DNA of 64,000 nucleotides from contig NZ_QIRF01000002.1 in NCBI RefSeq assembly GCF_003332825.1, positions 124,001 through 188,000 of the forward strand, given 5' to 3'. This document shows, one piece after another, positions 9,790 through 18,399 of this stretch; position 1 is the first letter of the stretch; each line of letters starts with the position of its first letter. The notes beneath the pieces were generated by a model, which did no database searches, had not been told where the DNA came from, and saw only the letters and a list, made by a program, of their open reading frames with translations. Origin of the DNA: Dyella sp. C9 (GTDB taxonomy: Bacteria; Pseudomonadota; Gammaproteobacteria; Xanthomonadales; Rhodanobacteraceae). A program made the translations under genes and the position numbers.

Positions 9790-12392
9790 CGGCGCACCAT
9801 GCCCGAAAGTCCACCCGAGATGAGGCTCGCCAGGTTGGCGAACACCAGCGGCAAGGCTATCCCGTTGGGCACCGCCAGATACCGAGGTTCCCACACGGGA
9901 TCGAATTTGTCCTTGTACTTGTGAAGGCCCTGGAAGTTGTAGAAGCGCTCGCCACGACCGAACAGCATCGCGCCGAGGCGGCTCCACAGCGGCGCGTTGC
10001 GCCGGCTCTGCAGGCCCGAGAACGGTGCCATGCCCAGGTTGAACCAGCGGTAACCCTCGGCCCTGGCCCACTGCATCAATTCGACGAACAGGAAGTCCAT
10101 GACGCCGGAGGGGCTGTCCGGCAGGTGACGCATCAGGTCCAGCGAGGCCTCTTCCTTGCTGTCGGTGAGGAACAGGTTGGCGAACGCCACCAACGTCTCG
10201 CCCTGCCACACCAGGGCCATCGGCGTGCGCTCCAGGTAGCGCTGCTCGAAGGTGCCCAGCGAGAAGCCCTTCTCGCGCACGCCCTTGTCGCGCATCCACG
10301 CATCGGAGATCGGCTTGAGCCGCGGCAGCATGGCGCCCACCGCCTCGGCCGGAATGATCTCCAGCCGCAGGCCTTCGCGGGTGAGCTTGTTGATGGTGTT
10401 GCGCAGCACCTTCTTGGACTTGCCGTCGAGGTTGAAGCCATCCAGCTGGACGCGCGCTTCCTCGCCGATCTTGAGCAGGTTCATGCCGGTCTCGAGGTAC
10501 AGGTCGAGGTCTTCCGGACGCACCTGGTAGAACAGCGGCCAGCCACCGGCGCGCTCGCACTGGTCACGGAAGGCCCACACCAGTTCGCGCCGGGCATCCT
10601 CGTCCTCGCCGACCGGATCTCCCATCGCCACCCAGCTGCGGCCTTCCACGTCGTACATGATGAAGGCCTTGTCGGCGGGGTCGAACAGCAGCGTCTTGTC
10701 GCCCATCAGGGCGAGATGGGCCTGCGCGGACGTGTAGTTCTTGATCAGCGGCAGCGCCTTCTGCAGCTCCGGCTCGCCGGGCAGCTGCAGGTGGGGCGCC
10801 GCGGGGCGAATCAGGTTGGCCAGCGCAAACAGCAGGCCAGCTGCCGCTGCACCCACCAGTGCGCGCAGCGCGCGCGGCGCGCCGCCGTGGTAGAAGCTGA
10901 ACTCCCACCACAGGTTGTTGCTGTATTCCACGTGCTTGTAGCTGAAACCGACCAGCCAGCCGGCACAGACGAACACGGCGACGATGGCGATGATCCAGCC
11001 CCACGAGAAGCTCGCGCTGAACAGCGAGGCACGGCGATAGAACAACTTGTGGGCCGGCGCCAGCGCCAGCGCCAGCAGGGACAGCAGGGTCGCTTCCTCG
11101 TAGTCGATGCCCTTGAGCAGCGACAGCACCGCGCCCAGCACCAGCAGCACCAGGGTCAGCACGTAGGCCGCATCCAGGCGTCGCTGCAGGCCGCGCGCGA
11201 GGATCAGCAGCATCATGCCCACCACGCTGGACAGGAAGTGCGACACCTCCAGCACCGCCAGCGGCAGCACGTCGCGCAGGATCGCCATGCGCGCGGGCAG
11301 CGCCGAGGTCGCGCCGGAGAACAGCAGTACCGCGCCGGACACCATGGTCAGCCCGGCGAAGAACGGCGGCAGCAGGCCGGTGAACCAGGGCGCCAGCAGC
11401 GCCTTCTGGCGCAGGCCACGCGCCTCGCGCAACAGCACCACCACGGTGGCGGCGAACAACGGCAGGAAGTAGTAGATCAGGCGGTAGGCCGCCAGCGCAC
11501 CGAGGATCGGCGCCTCCAGGCCCTGGTTGCCCTCCGCGCCGAAGCCGGCCAGCATCACTGCCTCGAATACGCCCAGGCCGCCGGGCACGTGGCTGACCAG
11601 CCCGGCGATCTGCGCCAGCACGAAAATCGCCAGGAAGTGCGCGAAGCCGGTGTCCACCTGGTTGGGCATCAGCAGGTATAGCACGTAGGCGGCCAGTCCC
11701 CAGTCCACCGCACCCACCAGGATCTGGCGCGCGGCCACCAGGGTGGACGGCAAGCTCAGCCGCCAGCGCCACACGCGCAGCGGTCGGCGCAGCAGGCGGT
11801 TGCCGACCAGCCATAGCAAGGGCACCAGGGTCAGCACGCAGGCGACCGGAATGCGCCAGGACGCCAGCGGCAGCGACGGCGGCACCGGCACCAGCAACAG
11901 GGTGACGCCGGTCAGCGCGCACAGGCCTAGCCAGAAGCTCAGGGTGCAATAGACCACTACCCTCGCCACCTCGGCGGTGGACAGCCCGGCCTGGATGTAG
12001 AAGCGGTAGCGGATGGAGCCGGAAATCAGCAGCGCCATGCCCAGCGCATTGCTGAACGCATAGCTGATGAAGGAGATCAGGCTGACCTGGGCGCCCGGCA
12101 GGCGCTTGCCGATATAGGCCAGCCCGAACCAGTCGTAGAGGATCATCACGCCATAGCTGCCGGCCGTGAGCAGCACGGCCAGCGCAATGCGGTAGTTCTC
12201 CAGGCCGTGGACATAGCGAGCCACCTCCCGGTAGCTCACTTCGCTGGCCAGGCGGCGCAGCGCCCACAGCGCCAGGCACAGCATGGCCACCGAAAGCAGC
12301 GGACCGGCGAGCCGGCGCAGCCTGACCATCAAGCCAGGACGCGCGAGCATCTCACCGGGTTGCGGGGCCTCGGCCCCTGTCTGCTCCACCAC
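9786..12392 (-). CDS. mprF: Bifunctional lysylphosphatidylglycerol flippase/synthetase MprF
   Basis: 868 residues. The N-terminal ~520 residues hold about 13-14 hydrophobic helices (flippase part, including SHVPGGLGVFEAVML). The cytosolic C-terminal DUF2156 domain (about 540-860) transfers lysine or another aminoacyl group from tRNA to phosphatidylglycerol; VEGRSWVAMGDPVGE and WFNLGMAPFSGL are family blocks. The product makes the inner membrane more cationic and resistant to antimicrobial peptides. The TGA stop overlaps the TTG start of the VirJ-like hydrolase, so synthesis and turnover are probably made together. Confidence 0.95.
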   Translation of the reverse strand: MVEQTGAEAPQPGEMLARPGLMVRLRRLAGPLLSVAMLCLALWALRRLASEVSYREVARYVHGLENYRIALAVLLTAGSYGVMILYDWFGLAYIGKRLPGAQVSLISFISYAFSNALGMALLISGSIRYRFYIQAGLSTAEVARVVVYCTLSFWLGLCALTGVTLLLVPVPPSLPLASWRIPVACVLTLVPLLWLVGNRLLRRPLRVWRWRLSLPSTLVAARQILVGAVDWGLAAYVLYLLMPNQVDTGFAHFLAIFVLAQIAGLVSHVPGGLGVFEAVMLAGFGAEGNQGLEAPILGALAAYRLIYYFLPLFAATVVVLLREARGLRQKALLAPWFTGLLPPFFAGLTMVSGAVLLFSGATSALPARMAILRDVLPLAVLEVSHFLSSVVGMMLLILARGLQRRLDAAYVLTLVLLVLGAVLSLLKGIDYEEATLLSLLALALAPAHKLFYRRASLFSASFSWGWIIAIVAVFVCAGWLVGFSYKHVEYSNNLWWEFSFYHGGAPRALRALVGAAAAGLLFALANLIRPAAPHLQLPGEPELQKALPLIKNYTSAQAHLALMGDKTLLFDPADKAFIMYDVEGRSWVAMGDPVGEDEDARRELVWAFRDQCERAGGWPLFYQVRPEDLDLYLETGMNLLKIGEEARVQLDGFNLDGKSKKVLRNTINKLTREGLRLEIIPAEAVGAMLPRLKPISDAWMRDKGVREKGFSLGTFEQRYLERTPMALVWQGETLVAFANLFLTDSKEEASLDLMRHLPDSPSGVMDFLFVELMQWARAEGYRWFNLGMAPFSGLQSRRNAPLWSRLGAMLFGRGERFYNFQGLHKYKDKFDPVWEPRYLAVPNGIALPLVFANLASLISGGLSGMVRR

Positions 12393-12501
12393 GCGTTTAC
12401 CGCCTCCACATCGACCAGCGCGCAGAATCCAGGCTGCGACCGTCTAGGATAGCCGGTCGGGGCATTTTCCTGTTCGATCGTGGCATGCGGGAATGACATT
12501 T

Positions 12502-12532
12502 GGTCGCGGCCGCTTGAGGCGCGGCCGCGACC
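12502..12532 (-). terminator. Perfect 12-bp hairpin downstream of the OPT transporter gene
   Basis: GGTCGCGGCCGC (12502-12513) and GCGGCCGCGACC (12521-12532), loop TTGAGGC. It is 8 bp past the transporter stop in the direction of transcription. There is no U-tract, so it is a probable 3' stabiliser or weak terminator. Confidence 0.6.
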
Positions 12533-12539
12533 GGGTCGA

Positions 12540-14537
12540 TCAGGCCTTGTTCGGCAGCTTGTTGGCCATGCGGGCCACCCAGCGGTACAGGACGAAGACG
12601 ACTGCCGCGAAGGCGATGCCGCCGATCCACTGCGCGGCACCGGCGAAGCTGTCGCCGACCAGGGCCAGCGGGGCACCCTTGCCCGACAAGCCGACGATGA
12701 AGGCAATCACCACGCCGATCACGCTCTCGCCCACGATCAGGCCGGAGGCCAGCAGCACACCCAGCTGCTTGGTGCTCTCGGGCTTGGCCGAGCGGTCCGC
12801 GCGACGGTCGAAATACCAGCCGACCACCGAACCGACCACCACCATCAGCGTGCTGACCGTGGGCAGGTAGATGCCCAGGCCCACCGCCAGCGGCGGCATG
12901 CTCAGGTGCTTGGTGGTACGACGCAGCACTTCGTCGACGATGATGATGGCCACGCCGATCCAGATGCCGGTGATGATCAGGCTCCAGTCGATGTTGTTGG
13001 TGATCACGCCCTGCGCCAGCGCCGAGATCAGGCCGGCCTGCGGCGCCGGCAGCGCATGCGCGCCCGCGCCGGCCACGCCCACGAAGCCATAGGCCTTGTT
13101 GAGCAGGTCCAGCACCGGCGGAATCACCGCGGCACCCGCGACCACGCCGATCACCAGCGCCACCTGCTGGCGCCACGGCGTGGCGTCCACCAGCTGGCCG
13201 GTCTTGAGGTCCTGCAGGTTGTTGTTGGCAATGGCGGCCACGGTGAACACCACCGAGGTGATGAACAGCGCGAACGCCACCAGCGCCTTGCCCTCTTCCG
13301 GACCCACGTGCGGCTTCACGAAAGCCACCAGCAGCAGGGCGGCGGCGATTACCACCAGGATGCCCACGCCCGACAGCGGGCTGTTGGAGGAACCGATCAG
13401 GCCGGCCATGTAGCCGCACACGGTGGAGACGAAGAAGCCCATCAGCACCACGAAGGCCACGCCACCAATGGCGAGCACCGCCACGTGGTCGCCCAGGCCG
13501 GCGCTCGTGCCGAAGTAGCCGAGCAGCCAGGCGATAGGAATGAAGCAGGCCAGCGTGACCAGGCCCACGATGCCGATCGGGATGTCACGCTCGGTGCGCG
13601 GCAGCGAGTCGGCCTTGCCGGCCTTGCGCACGCGCGCGGCGGCCATGGCGCCGGCCAGGCCGCTGATCACCGGCTTGACCAGCTTGGCCAGCGTCCAGAT
13701 CGCCGAGACGCCGATGGCGCCAGCGCCGATGATGCGCACCTTGTGGCTCCAGGTGCCCTGCGCCAGGTCCGCCACCGAGGCGCCCATGTCGCCCAGCAGC
13801 GAGTAGTGCGGCACGCCCCAGCCCCAGCCGATCAGCGCGCCGACCAGCATGGCGATACCCACCGACAGGCCCACCAGGTGGCCGATGGCGAACAGCGCGA
13901 AGGAGAGGTTGAAATCAAAACCGGTCACCGCGCCCTTGTTGCCCACGCGGAAGTACTGCACCACGTCGCTGGCGAACACCTGGGTGGCCACCACCACGGC
14001 GAACACCGCCGACACGATGGAGCCCCACAGCACGGCCAGCAGGCCGGAGCGCCCCTCTTCCACGCTGCCGGCGTCGGCTTCGTCACCGCTGCCGACCTTC
14101 AGCACCTCGGCGCAGGCCAGCCCTTCCGGATACGGCAGGTCGGAGTTGGTCACCAGCGCGCGGCGCAGCGGGATCGAATACATCACGCCGAGCACGCCAC
14201 CCAGTGCGCACACCGCAAACGAGGTCCAGAACGGGAAGTCCGACCACCAGCCGATCATGATCATGCCGGGCAGCACGAAGATGATCGACGACAGCGTGCC
14301 CGCCGCCGAGGCGATGGTCTGCACGACGTTGTTTTCCTGGATGGTGGAGTCCTTGAACCCACGCAGCAGGGCCATCGAGATCACCGCCGCGGGGATCGAG
14401 GTGGCGAAGGTCAGGCCGGCCTTGAGGCCGAAGAAGACGTTGGCGGCGGTGAACACCACCGTGATCACCACGCCCAGGATCAGGCCGCGGATGGTCAGCT
14501 CTTTGCGCGCCTCGGCGCCGGGATGGTTGCCGCTCAC
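12540..14537 (-). CDS. Oligopeptide transporter, OPT family
   Basis: 665 residues with about 15-16 membrane helices; ELTIRGLILGVVITVVFTAANVFFGLKAG is the conserved OPT start. The family imports small peptides or metal chelates, probably with protons. The chosen start is GTG at 14537. The only strong Shine-Dalgarno (GGGGAGA) is in front of an ATG at 14554 in another frame, encoding MTGKNS, whose TGA overlaps this GTG (GTGA). Either the hexapeptide is a coupled leader or the true N-terminus is fused by a frame difference. Confidence 0.88.
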   Translation of the reverse strand: MSGNHPGAEARKELTIRGLILGVVITVVFTAANVFFGLKAGLTFATSIPAAVISMALLRGFKDSTIQENNVVQTIASAAGTLSSIIFVLPGMIMIGWWSDFPFWTSFAVCALGGVLGVMYSIPLRRALVTNSDLPYPEGLACAEVLKVGSGDEADAGSVEEGRSGLLAVLWGSIVSAVFAVVVATQVFASDVVQYFRVGNKGAVTGFDFNLSFALFAIGHLVGLSVGIAMLVGALIGWGWGVPHYSLLGDMGASVADLAQGTWSHKVRIIGAGAIGVSAIWTLAKLVKPVISGLAGAMAAARVRKAGKADSLPRTERDIPIGIVGLVTLACFIPIAWLLGYFGTSAGLGDHVAVLAIGGVAFVVLMGFFVSTVCGYMAGLIGSSNSPLSGVGILVVIAAALLLVAFVKPHVGPEEGKALVAFALFITSVVFTVAAIANNNLQDLKTGQLVDATPWRQQVALVIGVVAGAAVIPPVLDLLNKAYGFVGVAGAGAHALPAPQAGLISALAQGVITNNIDWSLIITGIWIGVAIIIVDEVLRRTTKHLSMPPLAVGLGIYLPTVSTLMVVVGSVVGWYFDRRADRSAKPESTKQLGVLLASGLIVGESVIGVVIAFIVGLSGKGAPLALVGDSFAGAAQWIGGIAFAAVVFVLYRWVARMANKLPNKA

Positions 14538-14554
14538 GAGTTCTTGCCCGTCAT
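14534..14554 (-). CDS. Possible hexapeptide leader ORF (MTGKNS) coupled to the OPT gene
   Basis: ATG at 14554, six codons, TGA overlapping the OPT GTG start. Preceded by GGGGAGA at a good distance, whereas the OPT GTG has no clear ribosome site of its own. It could equally reflect a one-base sequence difference that splits the true transporter N-terminus. Confidence 0.35.
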   Translation of the reverse strand: MTGKNS

Positions 14555-15001
14555 GTCTGGTGGTCTCCCCTGGAGTACCGCCCGGGAGGCGGCATGGCTA
14601 CGAAGGCCCCGCCGGCGGCGGGCCAGCGCGTAGGGTTGCCGGATTTGAGGGGATTCGCAACGGGTTGACGAAAGGGCCAGCTGCCCTCTGTCGCTCATGT
14701 CTGTTGCCCACGCAAACCACCTGACGAGACAGACGCTCGCCTCGCCACGATCAGACCGTCGCGCCCAAACGGAGGTAGCAGTGACGCGCTTAGCCTCCAT
14801 CTTGACCCAGTCAGGGATAACGAAAACCGAAAAATATGTCGTCCATCTCCGTCACAGTCAGGACAAGCTTCGTATAAAAATACGAAAGGCAATGGCCTAT
14901 ATTTTATTTAAAAACAACATATTAATGAATATTGGCATTGGAAGCGCTACAAAAGCCCCTTGTAAATCGCAATTTATTTCTATTTCAGCAAGTTATTGCT
15001 A

Positions 15002-15031
15002 TTTACATTTCTATCACATGACTTTTATGTT
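15002..15031 (+). promoter_or_regulatory. Candidate promoter of the TonB receptor leader RNA
   Basis: -35 TTTACA (15002-15007), 18-bp spacer, -10 TATGTT (15026-15031). Predicted start near 15038-15040, exactly at the 5' base of the first leader stem (AGATGGCTT at 15040). Confidence 0.5.
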
Positions 15032-15039
15032 CAGGCTGT

Positions 15040-15118
15040 AGATGGCTTTCGGGTCTAGGGGACCGATGCAAGAACAAGCCATCTCGTGAGGGGCTGCGGT
15101 CTACGCGACCGCATTTTT
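15040..15118 (+). ncRNA. Structured attenuator-like leader or small RNA before the TonB receptor
   Basis: A 9-bp stem pairs AGATGGCTT (15040-15048) with AAGCCATCT (15076-15084) and encloses a smaller GC hairpin. It is followed by a textbook intrinsic terminator TGCGGTC-TACGC-GACCGCA-TTTTT (15095-15118), 24 bp before the GTG start. GACCG at 15061-15065 can pair with CGGTC (15097-15101), the 5' arm of the terminator, which would give an antiterminator. I know no described leader of this sequence. The alternative is a discrete ~80-nt sRNA. Confidence 0.55.
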
Positions 15119-15142
15119 CTGCTAACGGGGGAGAGGTACTAC

Positions 15143-18100
15143 GTGACTGCGAACAAATTATCGCCGGCATTCAGGATGCCGGTGCGGACGGCTTTGGCCG
15201 CGGCTATCGCCATGGGTTTCGGTTTTTCGGGGCAAGTGCAGGCGCAGGCGACCACCGGCACGATCTCAGGCCAGGTACCAGTAGCCGCGGGTGAGTCAGT
15301 GCACATCGTGGGTGGTTCGGGCTTTGACCGCACCGTGCCGGTCGACCAGTCCGGCCGCTACACCATCACGCTGCCGATCGGCAAATACGACGTATCGCTG
15401 GTGCGCGATGGCCAGACCATCCAGACCATGCAGGGCGTGACCGCGCTGGCCGCCAGTGCGGTGACCGTGGACTTCGGCACCGGCGAAAGCACCGCCGCCA
15501 ACGCCAAGAGCCTGTCGGGCGTGACCGTAATCGCCAACGCCATTCCGGCCATCGACGTTGCGTCCACGACGCAAAGCACCGTCATCACCCAGGAACAGCT
15601 CAGGCAGTTGCCGCTGGCGCGCAACAGCGCGGCCATCGCCTTGCTGGCTCCGGGTGTGGTGCCGGGCGCAACCGCCGACGGCGCAGGCCCCACCGGCGAA
15701 CCGCTGGTGTCCTTCGGCGGCTCGACCGTGGTGGAAAACGCCTACTACATCAACGGTTTCAATACCTCCGATCCGATTTCCAATTCGGGCGGCATCACCC
15801 TGCCCTATGGCGCGATTGCCCAGCAGGAAACGCTCACCAACGGTTACGGCCCGGAATACGGCCGCTCCACCGGCGGCGTGATCAGCCAGGTAGGCGCCAG
15901 CGGCACCAATACCTGGCACTTCGGTGGCGCGGTGTTCCTGCAGCCGGAAGACTGGCAGGGCACTCCAGGCAACACGTACTACAGCAACCCGGCGGTCACG
16001 CCGGCGCTGGCCGCGTCTAACTCGGCCTACGCCGGCAAGACACCGGGCAGCCTGTACGACTACCGCAACGACAACACGTCGTGGAACCAGGTGTATGACG
16101 CCTACATCGGCGGTCCGCTGATCAAGGACAAGCTGTTCTTCTTCCTGGCCGCCGAAGCCTCGCGCAGCGCCACGCAGACCGTGAGCCGCGATGTCGGCAC
16201 GCCGTACGAGTACCACAACAACTTCAAGGATCCGAAGTACTACGGAAAAATCGACTGGAACATCACTGACAGCAATATCCTGTCGTTCACTGGCGTGAAG
16301 AATACCCACGCCTTCAACGGCGACACCTACAGCTACGACTACAGCACCAAGCAGGCTGGCGACTTCAACAGCTACCAGCAGTCGTACAAGAACTCCTTCA
16401 AGCTGGGCGTCGCCAACTTCACCTCGTACATCACCGACGACCTCACGTTGAACGCGATGTACGGCAAGATGAAGGGCACGTACTACTCCGAACTGCCGGG
16501 CGCGTCATCCGAGCCTGCCATCCTCGATTCAGACTTCCAGAATCCGGCGTACTGCCCGAGTGCCAACTGCACCAGCGGCCAGACCACCACCTATCTCGAC
16601 AACCCGAACCACAAGACCGAAGAAACCAACCTGCGCCTCAGCCTGACCTACAAGCTGGGCGACCACACGCTGAAGGCGGGTATCGACAACCAGACCTCGA
16701 AGGACATCGAGGATGGCACCGTTACCAGTGGTCCGGGCTACTACTGGGATTACGGTTACATGGATCCGTCCAACCCGATCCTTGGCACCCCGGGCGTGAG
16801 CCCCTACGTGGCGGCCTCGCCCAATGGCTACTACGTGCAGCAGGGCGTCTACCTGACCAGTGCCACGGTGCAGGTGAAGCAGCGCGCGCAGTACATCAGC
16901 GACGACTGGCAGGTCACGCCCAACCTGCTGTTGAAGCTTGGCCTGCGCAACGACCAGTTCACCAACTACAACCCCGACAGCGAACCCTATGTGCGCCTGA
17001 CCAAGCCGCAGTGGGCACCGCGCCTGGGCTTCAGCTGGGACATCATGGGCGATTCCAGCATGAAGCTGTTCGGCAATGCCGGCCGCTACTACCTGGCGCT
17101 ACCGACTGGTGTGGCGCTGCGTGAGGCTTCCGCTTCCACGTACACGGGCCAGTACTACACCTACACCGGCATTGATGCGAACGGCATCCCCACCGGCCTG
17201 ACCCCGATCCAGTCATATGGCCAGACCCAGGGCGCGGGCGTGCCGGTGTCGGGCAACAACGAGTACGGCCAACCGCTAGATCCGAGCACCGTTTCGTCGA
17301 CGAACCTGAAGGCGTCCTATCAGGACTCCTACGTGCTGGGCTTCCAGCAGCAGATCAGCCAGTACTGGACGTACGGTGTCACGGCGACCTGGTCGAAGAT
17401 GAACAACATCATCGACGACACCGCCGAAGGTCTGACCACCATCTGCTCGGCAGCCCTGGCGCAGAACCCGGGCCTGGCCAATCAGCAGCCGGGGAGCGCC
17501 GCCGCCGCCGAGAACGTGAATTGCGGCAACGTGCTCAACGTCAACGGCAGCATCCTGATCAATCCGGGCAAGACCAACATCTACAAGATTGCCAACGTCA
17601 ATGGCGGCTACGCCTATGCCTCGGTCGATCCGAGCACCATGGGCTTCCCGCCGGCCTACCGCCACTACTACTCGCTCGAGATGTACCTGGAGCACGTGTG
17701 GGACGGCAAGTGGCGCGCCAAGTTCGACTACGTGTTCTCCAAGAGCTACGGCACCACCGAGGGTCCGGTACAGTCGAACATCGGCCAGGCCTCCACTTCG
17801 CAGTCCGCCACCGAGCAGTGGGACTTCGGCCAGCTGATGTCCTACGCCAACAGCGTGCAGTCCAACTCCCGCAAGCACGTGTTCAAGGCGTACGGCACCT
17901 ACCAGTTCCTGCCCGAGTGGTCGCTCAGCGGCGTGGTGACGCTGGCGGCGGGCACGCCCAAGACCTGTCTTGGCCTGTATGGTCCGGACCAGCAGGACCC
18001 GGTCGGCTACGGCGACTCCTACCACTGGTGCGGTGGTCAGCCGGCGCCGATTGGCACCACGGGCTACACGCCGTGGCTGCACACGCTGGACCTGGCGCTG

Positions 18101-18307
18101 GAATACCGCCCGGAGTGGGCGGCCAAGAAGCTGGCGTTCCAGCTGCAGGTGCGCAACGTGTTCAACGAGCAGAAGGAAACGCAGGCCTATGCGTTCTACG
18201 GCTCCACGAGCAGCCCGAACCCGTCCTATGGCGCACCGTACGTGGGCGGTTACACGACCATGGAAACCCCGCGCGTCGTCCAGCTCGGCGTCACCTACGA
18301 CTGGTAA
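15143..18307 (+). CDS. TonB-dependent receptor, Oar-like, with N-terminal carboxypeptidase-regulatory-like domain
   Basis: 1054 residues from GTG 15143, which sits 8 bp after GGGGGAGAG. A signal peptide ends near AQA (about residue 35), followed by a ~75-residue beta-sandwich domain (TGTISGQVPVAAGES...). Next come the plug (VSFGGSTVVENAYYINGFNTSDP, then YGPEYGRSTGGVIS) and a large outer-membrane beta-barrel ending in the aromatic YDW. It imports an unknown ligand with TonB energy. A shared terminator separates it from a convergent TPR-sulfotransferase gene. Regulation is probably through the structured leader upstream. The start further upstream at 15086 lies within the leader and gives no signal peptide start. 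Confidence 0.92.
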   Translation: MTANKLSPAFRMPVRTALAAAIAMGFGFSGQVQAQATTGTISGQVPVAAGESVHIVGGSGFDRTVPVDQSGRYTITLPIGKYDVSLVRDGQTIQTMQGVTALAASAVTVDFGTGESTAANAKSLSGVTVIANAIPAIDVASTTQSTVITQEQLRQLPLARNSAAIALLAPGVVPGATADGAGPTGEPLVSFGGSTVVENAYYINGFNTSDPISNSGGITLPYGAIAQQETLTNGYGPEYGRSTGGVISQVGASGTNTWHFGGAVFLQPEDWQGTPGNTYYSNPAVTPALAASNSAYAGKTPGSLYDYRNDNTSWNQVYDAYIGGPLIKDKLFFFLAAEASRSATQTVSRDVGTPYEYHNNFKDPKYYGKIDWNITDSNILSFTGVKNTHAFNGDTYSYDYSTKQAGDFNSYQQSYKNSFKLGVANFTSYITDDLTLNAMYGKMKGTYYSELPGASSEPAILDSDFQNPAYCPSANCTSGQTTTYLDNPNHKTEETNLRLSLTYKLGDHTLKAGIDNQTSKDIEDGTVTSGPGYYWDYGYMDPSNPILGTPGVSPYVAASPNGYYVQQGVYLTSATVQVKQRAQYISDDWQVTPNLLLKLGLRNDQFTNYNPDSEPYVRLTKPQWAPRLGFSWDIMGDSSMKLFGNAGRYYLALPTGVALREASASTYTGQYYTYTGIDANGIPTGLTPIQSYGQTQGAGVPVSGNNEYGQPLDPSTVSSTNLKASYQDSYVLGFQQQISQYWTYGVTATWSKMNNIIDDTAEGLTTICSAALAQNPGLANQQPGSAAAAENVNCGNVLNVNGSILINPGKTNIYKIANVNGGYAYASVDPSTMGFPPAYRHYYSLEMYLEHVWDGKWRAKFDYVFSKSYGTTEGPVQSNIGQASTSQSATEQWDFGQLMSYANSVQSNSRKHVFKAYGTYQFLPEWSLSGVVTLAAGTPKTCLGLYGPDQQDPVGYGDSYHWCGGQPAPIGTTGYTPWLHTLDLALEYRPEWAAKKLAFQLQVRNVFNEQKETQAYAFYGSTSSPNPSYGAPYVGGYTTMETPRVVQLGVTYDW

Positions 18308-18357
18308 GTGATGGTGTGATACGGGGTGGCCGCGGTCGGGCCACCCCGGACAAACAG

Positions 18358-18390
18358 AAGCCGCCGGTCACACGGCGGCTTTCTTGTTTT
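18358..18390. terminator. Bidirectional intrinsic terminator between TonB receptor and sulfotransferase genes
   Basis: AAGCCGCCG (18358-18366) and CGGCGGCTT (18373-18381), loop GTCACA, followed on the plus strand by TTCTTGTTTT. It sits between two convergent stops and can serve both. Confidence 0.85.
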
Positions 18391-18399
18391 CAACGCCGT

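Larger units (their letters stand above)
14555..15142. other. AT-rich intergenic region and leader of the TonB receptor gene
   Basis: About 590 bp between divergent genes. Roughly 14815-15040 is markedly AT-rich against a GC-rich genome. It contains a perfect inverted repeat TTCGTAT-AAAA-ATACGAA (14869-14886) and a LacI-operator-like site TTGGAAGCGCTACAAA (14938-14953). A promoter candidate follows at 15002-15031 and a structured leader with terminator at 15040-15118. A 114-codon open frame at 14697-15041 has no ribosome site and no family resemblance, so I do not call it. Confidence 0.7.

Noticed and set aside
12480..14633. 717-codon plus-strand open frame
   Set aside because: Histidine- and glutamine-rich shadow of the OPT transporter gene on the other strand.
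14697..15041. 114-codon plus-strand open frame in the AT-rich region
   Set aside because: No ribosome site, no recognisable domain, and it runs through the promoter elements of the TonB receptor gene.
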